Position numbers and translations under genes: made by a program. Shown in pieces: positions 19,445-28,833 of a DNA stretch of 64,000 nucleotides. The notes beneath the pieces are model-generated. The model had not been told where the DNA came from. It saw only the letters and a program-made list of their open reading frames with translations, and did not search any database. The first letter of the stretch is position 1. Every line of letters starts with the position of its first letter. The DNA is from an uncultured Oscillospiraceae bacterium (GTDB taxonomy: Bacteria > Bacillota > Clostridia > Oscillospirales > Oscillospiraceae). The stretch lies in NCBI GenBank assembly GCA_944382965.1, contig CALWOA010000010.1, positions 23,425-87,424 of the forward strand, written 5' to 3'.

Positions 19445-21373
19445 TCAAATATCGATATTGACCGCATACTTGGCGTTGTGTTCAATCCACTCTTTTCTCG
19501 GCTCCACCTGCTCGCCCATCAGGACGGTGAAGATCTCGTCCGCCCGACGGGCATCTTCCAGGGTGATCCGGCGCAGGGTGCGCTTTTCCGGGTCCATGGT
19601 GGTCTCCCACAGTTCGTGGGCGTCCATTTCACCCAAGCCTTTGAACCGGGAAATTTCCACCTTGGCGTTGGGGTTGTCCGCCCGGAGCTGAGCGGAAACC
19701 TGATCCCGCTGCTCGTCGGAGTAGGCAACCTTCACAGTCTTGCCCCGGGTCAGCTTGTAAAGAGGCGGCACGGCGGAGTAGACGTAGCCGTTTTCAATCA
19801 TGGGCCGCATGTAGCGGAAGAAGAAGGTCAGAAGCAGGGTGCGGATATGGGCGCCGTCCACGTCCGCATCGGACATGATGATGACCTTGTGGTAGCGCAG
19901 CTTTTCGATGTCAAATTCCTCACCGATGCCGCCGCCCAGGGCCACGATCAGCGGATAGAGCTTGTCGTTGCCGTAGATCTTGTCGGCTCTGGCCTTTTCC
20001 ACATTGAGCATTTTACCCCACATGGCCAGAATTGCCTGGAACCGGGAGTCCCGGCCCTGGATGGCGGAGCCGGCTGCGGAGTCACCCTCGACGATGTAAA
20101 TTTCGCACAGTTCCGGGTTGCGCTCGTTGCAGTCCTGGAGTTTGTCGGGCATCTGTCCGGATTCCAGGCCGGTTTTCCGGCGGATGGATTCCCGGGCCTT
20201 CCGGGCCGCTTCTCTGGCCCGGTTGGCCATCATGGCCTTGTCCAGAATGGCCTTGGCGGTCTGGGGATGTTCCTCAAAGTACACCGCCAGCTGCTCGTTC
20301 ACCAACTGGTCCACCAGGGTGCGGATATAGGCGTTGCCAAGTTTGGCCTTGGTCTGGCCTTCAAACTGGGCATCGGTCAATTTAACGGAGATGATGGCGG
20401 TGATGCCCTCCCGGCAGTCCTCGCCGGAGACCTTGTCGTCGCCTTTGATGATGCCGTTTTTCACGCCGTAGGCGTTGAGCACCCGGGTCAGGGCAGTTTT
20501 GAAGCCGGTTTCATGCATACCGCCTTCCGGGGTGCGCACGTCGTTGGCAAAGGACATCAAAAATTCGTTGTAGCCGTCGTTATATTGCAGGGCGACTTCC
20601 GCGGAGGCGTCCCCCTTGGTGCTGCGCATATAGATAATATCCTCGTGGAGAGGGGTTTTGTTTCGGTTGCACCAGGCGGCAAATTCCCGGATACCGCCTT
20701 CGTAGCACATCACATCGGAAATGTCGTCGGCGGTGCGGTTATCGGTGATGGTGATGGACAGGCCTGCATTCAGGAAGGCCTCTTCCCGCATCCGCTCGTG
20801 GAGGGTTTCGTAATCGTAAACCAGGGTGTCGAACATCTCCGGGTCAGGCTGGAAGGTAACTTCCGTACCAGTTTTTTCCGTCTTGCCCACAATGGTCATT
20901 TCCTGGGTGATGTGGCCCCGGGCAAATTTCATTTCGTAGATATTGCCGTTCTTATGAACCCGGACTTTCAGCCACTGGCTCAGGGCGTTGACAACGGAAG
21001 CGCCCACGCCATGGAGGCCGCCGGAGACTTTATAACCGCCGCCGCCGAATTTGCCGCCGGCGTGCAGAACGGTGTACACCACTTCCAGGGCAGGCCGTCC
21101 GGTCTGGGGCTGGATATCCACGGGGATGCCACGGCCGTCGTCGGTGACGGTGATGGAATCGCCGGGGTTGATGGTGACGGTAATATGTTTACAGTATCCG
21201 GCCAGAGCTTCGTCAATGGCGTTGTCCACGATCTCATAGACCAGGTGGTGCAGGCCGCTGCTGGAGGTGGAGCCGATATACATGCCCGGACGCTTCCGGA
21301 CTGCCTCCAATCCTTCCAGAACCTGAATTTGTTCCGCGCCGTATTCCTGTGTTACTTTCGTTTCCTCAGACAT
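19445..21373 (-). CDS. gyrB: DNA gyrase subunit B
   Basis: 642 residues. ATPase subunit. GHKL motifs: [24 protein letters not shown] and [14 protein letters not shown]. Toprim domain with [10 protein letters not shown] and [20 protein letters not shown]; the C-terminal tail has the GyrB-type segment [21 protein letters not shown]. The PL(R/W)GK region reads [16 protein letters not shown], a form familiar from related Clostridia. Length fits GyrB without the long proteobacterial insert. Confidence 0.97.
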   Translation of the reverse strand: MSEETKVTQEYGAEQIQVLEGLEAVRKRPGMYIGSTSSSGLHHLVYEIVDNAIDEALAGYCKHITVTINPGDSITVTDDGRGIPVDIQPQTGRPALEVVYTVLHAGGKFGGGGYKVSGGLHGVGASVVNALSQWLKVRVHKNGNIYEMKFARGHITQEMTIVGKTEKTGTEVTFQPDPEMFDTLVYDYETLHERMREEAFLNAGLSITITDNRTADDISDVMCYEGGIREFAAWCNRNKTPLHEDIIYMRSTKGDASAEVALQYNDGYNEFLMSFANDVRTPEGGMHETGFKTALTRVLNAYGVKNGIIKGDDKVSGEDCREGITAIISVKLTDAQFEGQTKAKLGNAYIRTLVDQLVNEQLAVYFEEHPQTAKAILDKAMMANRAREAARKARESIRRKTGLESGQMPDKLQDCNERNPELCEIYIVEGDSAAGSAIQGRDSRFQAILAMWGKMLNVEKARADKIYGNDKLYPLIVALGGGIGEEFDIEKLRYHKVIIMSDADVDGAHIRTLLLTFFFRYMRPMIENGYVYSAVPPLYKLTRGKTVKVAYSDEQRDQVSAQLRADNPNAKVEISRFKGLGEMDAHELWETTMDPEKRTLRRITLEDARRADEIFTVLMGEQVEPRKEWIEHNAKYAVNIDI

Positions 21374-21397
21374 AAAATCCTCCTGAAATTGCGCCGT

Positions 21398-22501
21398 TTA
21401 TATCATCACATTTCCTTGGTTGATGTGCATGGTTTTTCCCAATTTGGTAAACCGTCCCGGCTCGCAGCAGGTGATAAACACCTGTCCGGAGACGATTTTG
21501 TTCAGTACGAAATCCTGCCGCCCCGGGTCCAGCTCGGAAAGCACGTCGTCCAGCAGCAGCACCGGCTCTTCTCCCCACTCCCGGCGCATCAGTTCCCGCT
21601 GGGCCAGCTTCAGGCTGATGGCGCTGGTCCGGGTCTGCCCCTGGGAGCCGTAGGCCTTCAGATCGATGCCGGAAAGGGTCACCGTAAAATCATCTTTATG
21701 AGGGCCGGTCAGGCACTGGCCGCTTTCCAGTTCCGCCCGGCTGTGCTGCTGCAAATGCTCTTGTAAGTCTTCCGTCAGCTGACTGACCGGTGCAAAGGGG
21801 TCTTTCACCGTGGACACCGTCCGGTATTCCAGGGAAAAGTCCTCTTTTCCTCCGGAAAACTGACCGTGAAAGTCCGCCGCTGCCGAGCCCAGGGCTTCAT
21901 AAAACCGGGCCCGGTAGGAAATCAGCAGCGCCCCTACCTGACACAGCCGCAGATTGTACTCGGGCAGGATGTCCAACACCCGGGGGTCGGTAAAATGATC
22001 CTTTAATATCCTGCTTTTCTGCTCCAAAATCCGGTTGTACTGGGTCAGGGCCGCATCGTAATTGGGCCTGAGTTGACATAATGCAGTGTCTGCAAACCGC
22101 CGCCGCTGGGCGGCTCCGGCTTTGAGCATCAGCAGATCCTCCGGGCAGAACAGCACCGTGGGCAGCACCCCGGCAATATCGGCAGCGGTTTTCTGTTTCG
22201 CTCCGTTTCGCCAGATCTGTCTGGCCCGGCTGCCGGGAAAGAGAACAAAGCGCAGACTTTGCTTGCGCTGCTGGGCAAAAACCGTCCCTTCCACTTCCCC
22301 GAAATCTGCTCCGAAGCGGATCAGCTCTGCCGTTTTCTGAGCCCGGAAGCTTTTTCCGCTGCCAAGGTAGGCAATGGCCTCCAAAAGATTGGTCTTTCCC
22401 TGGGCGTTATCCCCCACAATCAGATTGACCCCGGGATCAAAGGTAAGCTGGGCTTCCTGATAATTTCGGAAGCTTCGCAATGCAACAGATTCCAGATTCA
22501 T
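21398..22501 (-). CDS. recF: DNA replication and repair protein RecF
   Basis: 367 residues, SMC-like ATPase that loads RecA at gaps. Walker A is NLIVGDNAQGKTNLLEAI (about residues 29-46), the ABC-type signature LSLKLAQRE-like segment is SAISLKLAQRELMRR, and Walker B is EEPVLLLDDVLSELDPGRQ. Its ATG overlaps the stop of the S4-domain gene by four bases (ATGA). Confidence 0.96.
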   Translation of the reverse strand: MNLESVALRSFRNYQEAQLTFDPGVNLIVGDNAQGKTNLLEAIAYLGSGKSFRAQKTAELIRFGADFGEVEGTVFAQQRKQSLRFVLFPGSRARQIWRNGAKQKTAADIAGVLPTVLFCPEDLLMLKAGAAQRRRFADTALCQLRPNYDAALTQYNRILEQKSRILKDHFTDPRVLDILPEYNLRLCQVGALLISYRARFYEALGSAAADFHGQFSGGKEDFSLEYRTVSTVKDPFAPVSQLTEDLQEHLQQHSRAELESGQCLTGPHKDDFTVTLSGIDLKAYGSQGQTRTSAISLKLAQRELMRREWGEEPVLLLDDVLSELDPGRQDFVLNKIVSGQVFITCCEPGRFTKLGKTMHINQGNVMI

Positions 22502-22743
22502 ACCTGGTGCACAATCCGGTAGGTATGACCCTGGAAGGCAAAGGTATCCTCGGGATAGAGCTTTTTGCCCCGCATGGTGCAGACCTCTCCGCTCACTTCC
22601 ACCTGACCCTCCTGAATCAGGGCCTTAGCTTCGCCGCCGGTGGCAACCAGGTTTGCCAGCTTCATGGCGTCCTGAAGCTTGATATATTCCGTGCCGATGG
22701 CAACAGGAATGGCGCCGTCTCTCTTCTTTACAATTACTTTCAT
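22498..22743 (-). CDS. yaaA: S4-domain RNA-binding protein (YaaA family)
   Basis: 81 residues with a single S4 domain: YIKLQDAMKLANLVATGGEAKALIQEGQVEVSGEVCTMRGKKLYPED. The position between dnaN and recF is the same as Bacillus yaaA, which is associated with 50S ribosome assembly. Coupled to recF by an ATGA overlap. Confidence 0.92.
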   Translation of the reverse strand: MKVIVKKRDGAIPVAIGTEYIKLQDAMKLANLVATGGEAKALIQEGQVEVSGEVCTMRGKKLYPEDTFAFQGHTYRIVHQV

Positions 22744-22753
22744 ACCCTACCTC

Positions 22754-23863
22754 TTAACCATTCTTGATCCGAACCGGCAGTACCATATAGGCAAAGTCGT
22801 ATTTGTCATCCACGGGGGTCAGCACAATGGGGCTTAAGCCGTTGGTCAGCTCCAGAGTAACCTCCTGAGCAGGCACCACCCGGAGGGCGTCGGCCAGGTA
22901 GCGGACATTGAAGCCGATTTCCAGCTCTTTTCCGTCACCGGCGAAACTGCACCGGTCCTCGGCGGCGCCAATGGTGGTGTTTGTGCGCATCTGCAATTCC
23001 TGATTGGAGAAGATGCAGCGCACCGGGCTTTTGTATTTTTCCGAAACAATCAGGCCGACGCGCTCCACGGAAGAGGCCAGCTCCGAAACATTGGCAATGA
23101 GCTTGATGGGACAGTCGGTGGGTACAACCCGCCGCCAATCCAAAAATTCGCCTTCCAGCAGCCGGCAGACCAGTGTTGCCCGGCCGATCTGGAACAGGAT
23201 GTGTTTGGGGCCCAAGGTAAAGGCAGCGTTGTCTTCCGTATCAGAAAGAATCTTTTCCACTTCCTTCAGTCCCGGTGCGGGGACAACGAAATTCATCTCC
23301 CGTCCGGTGCCTTCTTCCGGATGGTAAGTCCGGCGGGCCAGACGGAATCCGTCCACCGCTACCGCGGTAATGGTTTCGTTGGTGACCTCAAACTTGACAC
23401 CGGTGTGAATGGGACGGCCCTGATTTTCCGAAACGGCAAAGATGGTGCCGGAGATCAGTTCCTTCAGCTGGTTCTGGGGGATGGAAATGGCCCGTCCGGA
23501 ATTGACGTCGGGAAGCTCCGGATAGTCCTCCGCTGTTTCGGCAGAAATGGTAAAGGAAGCGTAACCGGAACGGATGGAAACCTTGAAGCTATCGTCTACC
23601 ACCACCGTCACCGGCCCTTCGGGCAGACGGCGGATAATGTCACCGAAGAGCTTGGCAGGGAGAATGCACTCGCCGGGGTCAGAGATGTCCGCTTCAATTT
23701 CGTAGCTGATGGCGGTCTCCATATTATATCCTGTCAAAGTCAGGTAGTGTCCGGCCTTGCAGAGGATGCCTTCGATAACGGAAAGACTGCTTTTCTGTGC
23801 TACGGTACGGCCGGCAATATTCAGACCCGTTACCAGCATGCTTTTTTCACAGGTAAAACGCAT
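22754..23863 (-). CDS. dnaN: DNA polymerase III sliding clamp (beta subunit)
   Basis: 369 residues. ATG at 23863 (MRFTCEKSMLVTGLNIAGRTV) lies 8 bp after AAGGA; a TTG two codons upstream is not preferred. Three clamp domains are evident from repeated segments such as ILPAKLFGDIIRRLPEG and EFLDWRRVVPTD; the C-terminal VLPVRI tail matches the conserved clamp end M-P-x-R. The clamp tethers polymerase and binds many repair factors. The replication gap upstream holds the origin. Confidence 0.97.
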   Translation of the reverse strand: MRFTCEKSMLVTGLNIAGRTVAQKSSLSVIEGILCKAGHYLTLTGYNMETAISYEIEADISDPGECILPAKLFGDIIRRLPEGPVTVVVDDSFKVSIRSGYASFTISAETAEDYPELPDVNSGRAISIPQNQLKELISGTIFAVSENQGRPIHTGVKFEVTNETITAVAVDGFRLARRTYHPEEGTGREMNFVVPAPGLKEVEKILSDTEDNAAFTLGPKHILFQIGRATLVCRLLEGEFLDWRRVVPTDCPIKLIANVSELASSVERVGLIVSEKYKSPVRCIFSNQELQMRTNTTIGAAEDRCSFAGDGKELEIGFNVRYLADALRVVPAQEVTLELTNGLSPIVLTPVDDKYDFAYMVLPVRIKNG

Positions 23864-24236
23864 AGTCAAGTTCCTTTCTTGTTAGAGAATATACAGATCT
23901 ATATATCTATCGTAAGTTAAGGTAGTGGTAATAGGGGTAGTAGAAACTTATGTGGAAAACTGGGATTTCCCTTACGGCCCCAAGGATTTTTTCTCCACAG
24001 GGCAATGTGTATTTTTCGAAACTTTTCCACAACGCCTGTGGAAGCGAAATTTCGTCGAAACTTTTCCACAGTTTCGTTTTCCACATTCCACAGCCCCTGT
24101 GGAAAAAATTAAGCGTAAAAAAAGAGAGAAAAAAGAGCGAGCAAAGCGAAGCGAACTAACCGCTGCACTAGCTATCGTTACCGGGCACGAAGCTAACGCA
24201 ACCACCGCACCCCGTGCGCCATTAAAGTTCTTTTTG
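23864..24236. other. oriC: Putative replication origin (oriC), dnaA-dnaN gap
   Basis: Five exact DnaA-box variants TTTTCCACA or its complement: 23951-23959, 24023-24031, 24062-24070, 24077-24085, 24098-24106, with near matches at 24037 and 24085. An AT-rich stretch with ATATACAGATCTATATATC-type sequence at about 23885-23915 beside dnaN fits a duplex-unwinding element. Between the boxes and dnaA is a purine-rich segment of no clear function. Box density and position are the evidence; activity is inferred. Confidence 0.8.
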
Positions 24237-24262
24237 CTTCTTTTTCTTTCAAGAAAAAGAAG
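24237..24262 (-). terminator. Hairpin just after the dnaA stop
   Basis: Perfect 12-bp arms CTTCTTTTTCTT / AAGAAAAAGAAG with a 2-base centre, abutting the dnaA stop codon. AT-rich, with a mixed A-rich tail, so it may be a weak terminator or processing site. Confidence 0.55.
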
Positions 24263-25576
24263 TTAGAGGCTGGAGTTAATGTTGGAGGTAACGTCCCGGA
24301 CGTTGTTCTGCATGTTGGCGTCGCCGTTTTTCAGAGCAACTTCCACTTTCCGGATGGCATAAAGCACCGTGGAGTGATCCCGGCCAAACTCCTTGCCAAT
24401 GTCCGGCAAAGACAAATTGGTCAGCTTCCGAATCAGATACATGGCAACCTGCCGGGCTTCAGCAGTGCCCTTGTTCTTCTGGGTGCCCCGAAGCACCTGC
24501 TCATCTACATTATAGAACTTGCTGACCTGGGTGATAATCAGAGCCGGAGTGGGTACGGCATTGCCTTCGGACTTGAACATGTCGTCAATGGCCCGGGAAA
24601 TGTTGGGAAGATCCAGAGGCATGTTGTTCAGATCCCGGTAGGCCAGAATCTTTTTTACCGTGCCTTCAATCTGCCGGACGTTGGAAGTAATATTTACCGC
24701 AATGTAGTTGCACACTTCGTCGCTGAGGTTCAAGCCCAGCTGCTTGGCCTTGTTCTTGATAATGGCCATCCGGGTCTCGTAATCCGGCGGGTTGATGTCC
24801 GCAATCAGACCCCAGAGGAATCGGCTGCGCAGACGCTCTTCCAGGGTGAGCATGTCGTCCGGCTTGCGGTCGGATGTCAGCACAATCTGCTTGTGCTCTT
24901 CGTAGAGTTTATTGAAGGTATGGAAAAATTCCTCCTGGGTGGATTCCTTACCGGCGATAAACTGAATATCATCCACCAGGAACAGATCCGCTTCTCGGTA
25001 TTTGGAGCGGAATTCGATATTTTTACCGTTTTTAATGGCGTCAATCAGCTCATTGGTGAACTGGTCGCCTTTAATGTAGACAATGTTGGCGTTGGGATTT
25101 TCCTTGCGGATGCCGTTGGCGATGGCATACAGCAGATGGGTCTTGCCCACGCCGGGAGGGCCATAGAGGAACAGGGGGTTATATACCTGACCCGGGGTCT
25201 TGCTGACGGCAATGGCAGCGGAATGGGCAAACCGGTTGGAGGGGCCTACCACAAAATTGTCAAAGGTAAACTGGGGGTTAAAATCCATCGCCGTGGGGGA
25301 ACTGCCTTTATTCTTCCGGGCGGCCAGCTCTTCGTCGCCGAAAACCAGCAGCTTGGCGTCGGAATTGAAAATCTCTTTCAGGGCGTCATGGATGTAGTCG
25401 GTGCAGCGGCGGCGGATGATCTCCCGGCGGAAATCCGAGGGGGAATAGAGAATCAGATTGTTCTCGTTCAGCTCCACCACCTCCGCATCGTCGAACCAGG
25501 CCGATACGGTGACAGCGCCCAGCCGTTCTTCCATATGGCTGAGCACCTTGGCCCAGACGTAGGCGGATGAATACAT
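24263..25576 (-). CDS. dnaA: Chromosomal replication initiator DnaA
   Basis: 437 residues from ATG 25576 (MYSSAYVWAKVLSHMEERLG), with AAGGAG 8 bp upstream; longer in-frame forms lack a ribosome site. Domain I (1-75); a short linker; AAA+ domain with Walker A GPPGVGKTHLLYAIANGI, Walker B LFLVDDIQFIAGKE and sensor LTSDRKPDDM; C-terminal domain IV with the DNA-binding signature GKEFGRDHSTVLYAIRKVE. Unlike many Firmicutes, rpmH is not upstream. Confidence 0.97.
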   Translation of the reverse strand: MYSSAYVWAKVLSHMEERLGAVTVSAWFDDAEVVELNENNLILYSPSDFRREIIRRRCTDYIHDALKEIFNSDAKLLVFGDEELAARKNKGSSPTAMDFNPQFTFDNFVVGPSNRFAHSAAIAVSKTPGQVYNPLFLYGPPGVGKTHLLYAIANGIRKENPNANIVYIKGDQFTNELIDAIKNGKNIEFRSKYREADLFLVDDIQFIAGKESTQEEFFHTFNKLYEEHKQIVLTSDRKPDDMLTLEERLRSRFLWGLIADINPPDYETRMAIIKNKAKQLGLNLSDEVCNYIAVNITSNVRQIEGTVKKILAYRDLNNMPLDLPNISRAIDDMFKSEGNAVPTPALIITQVSKFYNVDEQVLRGTQKNKGTAEARQVAMYLIRKLTNLSLPDIGKEFGRDHSTVLYAIRKVEVALKNGDANMQNNVRDVTSNINSSL

Positions 25577-25850
25577 ACTATGGCTCCTTTCCATCTCTCT
25601 CACAAGCCAAAAAATGAAAACAGGCGGCTTCTGTTTGTACATAATATATCAACTTAAATTTTATCACATTTTACTATAAAAGACAAGTGGTTTTTGGTAA
25701 TATTCCAAGAATAGCAATGGGAAAGATTCGGGATTTTGCCGAAAGGATGATGGGCAGCCTAACCGGCTGAGAAAATCTGATTCCAGGGCGGAATTCTCTT
25801 TACTTTCCTAACCCAATCGGGTAAAATAGCCAGCAAAGGAGGGAAAGTCT
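25577..25850. promoter_or_regulatory. Region upstream of dnaA
   Basis: 274 bp between divergent dnaA and the acidic membrane protein gene. AT-rich at about 25635-25690 with TTATCACA-like sequence but no exact TTATCCACA box. It probably holds the dnaA promoter and that of the gene at 25851 (AAAGGAGGG ribosome site). I see no gene or hairpin in it. Confidence 0.5.
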
Positions 25851-26306
25851 ATGTTTGATGATCCGAGACGGGAACTGCGCCGGCTGGAAGAAGAGCTGCT
25901 GGCGGAAGAAGAAGAGGAAGAAGAATTTGCGCCCAGCGAAGACGAGGAATACGGCGACTATGAGGAATTCTTTGACGAGGACGATCTGAACAATGCCCTC
26001 TATGGCTCCGATCAGGGATGGGTGGATAACTTAGACGAACTTCTGTCAGAAGAACCGGAGGTGCGCAACCACGCCAACGGCTACGGCACCCGGATGCAGG
26101 CCCCCAAGAAGAAAGAAAAGAAAGCCAAGAAAGCAAAGAAAACGCCGGTATACAAAGAGGAAGAATACGAAGAACTGGACGAGGATGCAGCGGTCTTTGA
26201 TGAAGATTATAAGGAAAAAGGCATCGGAGGTCTGGTTTTTCTGGCGATTCTGGAAATTATCGGCATTCTGGCGGTGGTACGGTGGTGGATACAATGGCTG
26301 GGGTAA
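25851..26306 (+). CDS. Acidic/basic tail-anchored membrane protein, unknown
   Basis: 151 residues. Residues 1-75 are very acidic (runs of Glu and Asp), residues 85-100 are Lys-rich (PKKKEKKAKKAKKTP), a second acidic stretch follows, and one C-terminal helix (GIGGLVFLAILEIIGILAVVRWW) ends the chain. It looks like a cytosolic low-complexity domain held to the membrane by its tail. Not recognised as a named family. It overlaps gluQ by 13 bases, so the two are cotranscribed. Proximity to dnaA does not prove a replication role. Confidence 0.75.
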   Translation: MFDDPRRELRRLEEELLAEEEEEEEFAPSEDEEYGDYEEFFDEDDLNNALYGSDQGWVDNLDELLSEEPEVRNHANGYGTRMQAPKKKEKKAKKAKKTPVYKEEEYEELDEDAAVFDEDYKEKGIGGLVFLAILEIIGILAVVRWWIQWLG

Positions 26307-27223
26307 CAGGACGATTTGCCCCCACGCCTTCCGGGCGGATGCATCTGGGCAATGTATTTGCAGCGCTGCTGGCATGGCTGTCGGTGCGCGCTCAGAATGG
26401 GGAAATGGTGCTGCGGATGGAGGATCTGGACACTCTGCGCACCAGTGAGGAAAATGCCCGGATTTTGCGGGAGGATCTTGCCTGGCTGGGGCTTACTTAT
26501 GACCGGGAAACCCCGGCCCAAAGCAGCAGAAGCCGGGTGTATGACAGATATTTTGAAAAATTGAAGGAACTGGATTTGCTGTATCCCTGCTACTGTACCC
26601 GCAGTCAGCTGCACAGCGTCAATGCCCCCCACCTGTCTGACGGAACCTATGTCTACCCCGGCACCTGCCGGAATCTGACGGATGCGCAGCGGGCGGCATT
26701 TTCCAGAAGTCCTGCCTGGCGGGTAAAGGTGCCGGATAAAATCTGGCGGTTTACCGATCTGGTTCAGGGGGAATATAGCCTGAATCTTGCCACCGACTGC
26801 GGCGACATGGTGGTGCGCCGGGCGGATGGGGTGTACGTGTACCAGCTGGCGGTGACGGTGGACGATGGCGAAGCAGGGGTTACGGAAGTGGTACGGGGAA
26901 TGGATTTACTTAGCTCCGCACCCCGGCAGATGTATTTGCAGGAGCTGTTCGGATTTTCCCATCCCGTTTATGCCCATGTACCCATGCTGCTGGCTCCCGA
27001 CGGGCGGCGGCTGAGCAAACGGGATCGGGATCTGGATTTGGGACAGCTGAAATTGCACTTCCAGCCGGAGCAGATTCTGGGAACCCTTGCCCATGCCGCC
27101 GGGGTGATTGATCGTCCATGTAAGGTCAGCGCCCAGGAACTGATCGGGGAATTTTCCTGGCAGAAGGTAAAAAAGACGGATATTTGTCTGGACGCATCGC
27201 AGCTGCAAGGACAAAGCGTATAG
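26294..27223 (+). CDS. gluQ: Glutamyl-Q tRNA(Asp) synthetase
   Basis: 309 residues from ATG 26294. A shortened glutamyl-tRNA synthetase that lacks the anticodon-binding domain and attaches Glu to queuosine in tRNA(Asp). Seen: GRFAPTPSGRMHLGN (HIGH-type motif), zinc ligands in CYCTRSQL and YPGTC, and the class I KMSKS-like RLSKRDRDLDLG. Its stop is TAG. The start lies inside the end of the upstream gene. Confidence 0.92.
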   Translation: MAGVTGRFAPTPSGRMHLGNVFAALLAWLSVRAQNGEMVLRMEDLDTLRTSEENARILREDLAWLGLTYDRETPAQSSRSRVYDRYFEKLKELDLLYPCYCTRSQLHSVNAPHLSDGTYVYPGTCRNLTDAQRAAFSRSPAWRVKVPDKIWRFTDLVQGEYSLNLATDCGDMVVRRADGVYVYQLAVTVDDGEAGVTEVVRGMDLLSSAPRQMYLQELFGFSHPVYAHVPMLLAPDGRRLSKRDRDLDLGQLKLHFQPEQILGTLAHAAGVIDRPCKVSAQELIGEFSWQKVKKTDICLDASQLQGQSV

Positions 27224-27282
27224 GGGCTTTACCATTTTTAGGGGAAAAGCACCACAAATGGAGAATATTGCCGATCCCTCTC

Positions 27283-27311
27283 TTGCCAAGCACCACAATT
27301 CGGGGTATACT
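27283..27311 (+). promoter_or_regulatory. Sigma-70-type promoter
   Basis: TTGCCA (27283-27288), 17-bp spacer, TATACT (27306-27311), 38 bp before the nucleotidyltransferase start, which has an AAGGAGAA ribosome site. Confidence 0.75.
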
Positions 27312-27349
27312 GTATTTATCTGATAAATAAACCATAAGGAGAAATTCAC

Positions 27350-28270
27350 ATGGCAAAGAAACCTGTTCTTGTTGTTATGGCAGCCGGCATGGGCAGCCGG
27401 TACGGCGGATTGAAGCAGATTGACCCTGTAGGCGTAAAGGGAGAGGCAATTCTGGACTACTCCATTTTTGATGCCTATCGGGCCGGTTTTGAAACCGTTG
27501 TGATTATCATTAAAAAGGCCATTGAGAAGGACTTCATGGAAACCGTTGGCAAGCGCCTGGAAAAAGCTCCGGTGGAAATCCGGTATGCCTTCCAGGAACT
27601 GAACAAGCTGCCTGCCGGTTATACCGTTCCCGAAGGCCGGACCAAACCTTGGGGCACCAGCCATGCAGTGCTTTGTGCTACCGAGGCCATTGACGGCGCT
27701 CCCTTTGCGGTCATCAATGCCGATGACTACTACGGCGCTTCCGCTTACAAGGTCATGTATGACTATCTGTCCCAGAACACCGACCCCTACGGCTACTGCA
27801 TGGTGGGCTATGAACTGGGCAAAACCGTTACCGACAACGGCAGTGTTGCCCGGGGCATCTGCGAGACCGATGACAATGGCTTTTTGACCGTGGTCACCGA
27901 GCGGACCCGGATTGAGAAGTACTCCGGCGGCATCCACTTCACCGAAGATGGGGAAAACTGGGTGGACGTGCCGGCAAACACCACTGTATCTATGAACATG
28001 TGGGGCTTTATGCCCAGCTTCCTGGAGGAAATCAATGCCCGGTTCTCCGCATTCCTGGACAAGGCATTGCCTGAGAATCCTCTGAAGTGTGAGTATTTCC
28101 TGCCCCTGCCCATTGCCCAGCTGATTCAGGAGAAAAAGGCCACCATCAAGGTGCTGACCTCTCCCGACCGCTGGTTTGGCGTGACCTATGCGGCAGATAA
28201 GCCGGTGGTGGTTGCCGAACTGAAAAAGATGACCGATGAGGGCAAATACCCTGACGGTCTGTGGGAGTAA
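27350..28270 (+). CDS. Sugar nucleotidyltransferase family protein
   Basis: 306 residues. It begins with VLVVMAAGMGSRYGGLKQIDPVG, the G-x-G-T/S-R-x-x-x-K nucleotide-binding signature of the GT-A nucleotidyltransferases, and has the metal-binding Asp pair in FAVINADDYYG. Close in layout to UTP- or CTP-dependent sugar-1-phosphate nucleotidyltransferases, but the sugar is unknown. Monocistronic, with its own promoter and a strong terminator. Confidence 0.85.
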   Translation: MAKKPVLVVMAAGMGSRYGGLKQIDPVGVKGEAILDYSIFDAYRAGFETVVIIIKKAIEKDFMETVGKRLEKAPVEIRYAFQELNKLPAGYTVPEGRTKPWGTSHAVLCATEAIDGAPFAVINADDYYGASAYKVMYDYLSQNTDPYGYCMVGYELGKTVTDNGSVARGICETDDNGFLTVVTERTRIEKYSGGIHFTEDGENWVDVPANTTVSMNMWGFMPSFLEEINARFSAFLDKALPENPLKCEYFLPLPIAQLIQEKKATIKVLTSPDRWFGVTYAADKPVVVAELKKMTDEGKYPDGLWE

Positions 28271-28291
28271 TTTTCCTAAATAACGCAGAAT

Positions 28292-28324
28292 AACCCCCGG
28301 AAAGCATGGCTTTCCGGGGGTTTT
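28292..28324 (+). terminator. Terminator after nucleotidyltransferase
   Basis: Stem AACCCCCGGAAAGC / GCTTTCCGGGGGTT, 3-base loop, TTTT tail. Probably serves both converging genes. Confidence 0.92.
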
Positions 28325-28334
28325 GCTATGTATT

Positions 28335-28805
28335 TTATTCCTTGGCCTTGCCAAAGATCACAAACAGGAAGGGGCTGAAGCAGCACAGAAAGGTGAAGAA
28401 AATTGTGATTTTTCCCGTGATTTGGTACAGTATTTCGGTTAAGATATTGGGCCAGGTCTGAAATATGGAAAGAAGCGCATTGAAGTTGACATTATTGAAG
28501 TGCAACTTGAAATTTATCTGCACGACCGTGAGAATCAGGTAAATGCCTGATATGATGGCAGCAGACAGGGCAATTTCTTTTTTTGTCATGCCCCGCAGAA
28601 GGAAAAACCCTCCTGCAACCAGAATCAGGAAAAACAACACCCAACTGAAAATGGAACTGCGCACCGGGTCGACGGAAATTTCCGGGATACCGTTCTCTCC
28701 CACGGTTTTTACCAGGAAGAAGAACCGTTGCATATACACGCTCAAGTAAAATCCTACCCAACTGCCTGCCAAACATAAAACAGGGACTTTCCACAGATTT
28801 TTCAT
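28335..28805 (-). CDS. Four-helix membrane protein, unknown
   Basis: 156 residues from ATG 28805 (MKNLWKVPVLCLAG), preceded by GGAAGGAG at 9 bp; a longer frame reaching 28862 would overlap hflC and lacks a site. Four membrane helices; no known motif. It follows hflC with a 28-bp gap, so it may be part of that operon. Confidence 0.7.
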   Translation of the reverse strand: MKNLWKVPVLCLAGSWVGFYLSVYMQRFFFLVKTVGENGIPEISVDPVRSSIFSWVLFFLILVAGGFFLLRGMTKKEIALSAAIISGIYLILTVVQINFKLHFNNVNFNALLSIFQTWPNILTEILYQITGKITIFFTFLCCFSPFLFVIFGKAKE

Positions 28806-28833
28806 ATGCGTTTCTCCTTCCGCTAGGGCAGGA

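Noticed and set aside
17397-19691. 764-codon plus-strand frame over gyrA
   Set aside because: Shadow of gyrA; high-GC third positions keep the opposite strand open.
19379-21766. 795-codon plus-strand frame over gyrB and recF
   Set aside because: Antisense shadow of two well-supported genes.
23950-24110. Regular TTTTCCACA/TGTGGAAAA repeats as a possible CRISPR array
   Set aside because: Units are 9 bp, on both strands, unevenly spaced and next to dnaA; DnaA boxes explain them.
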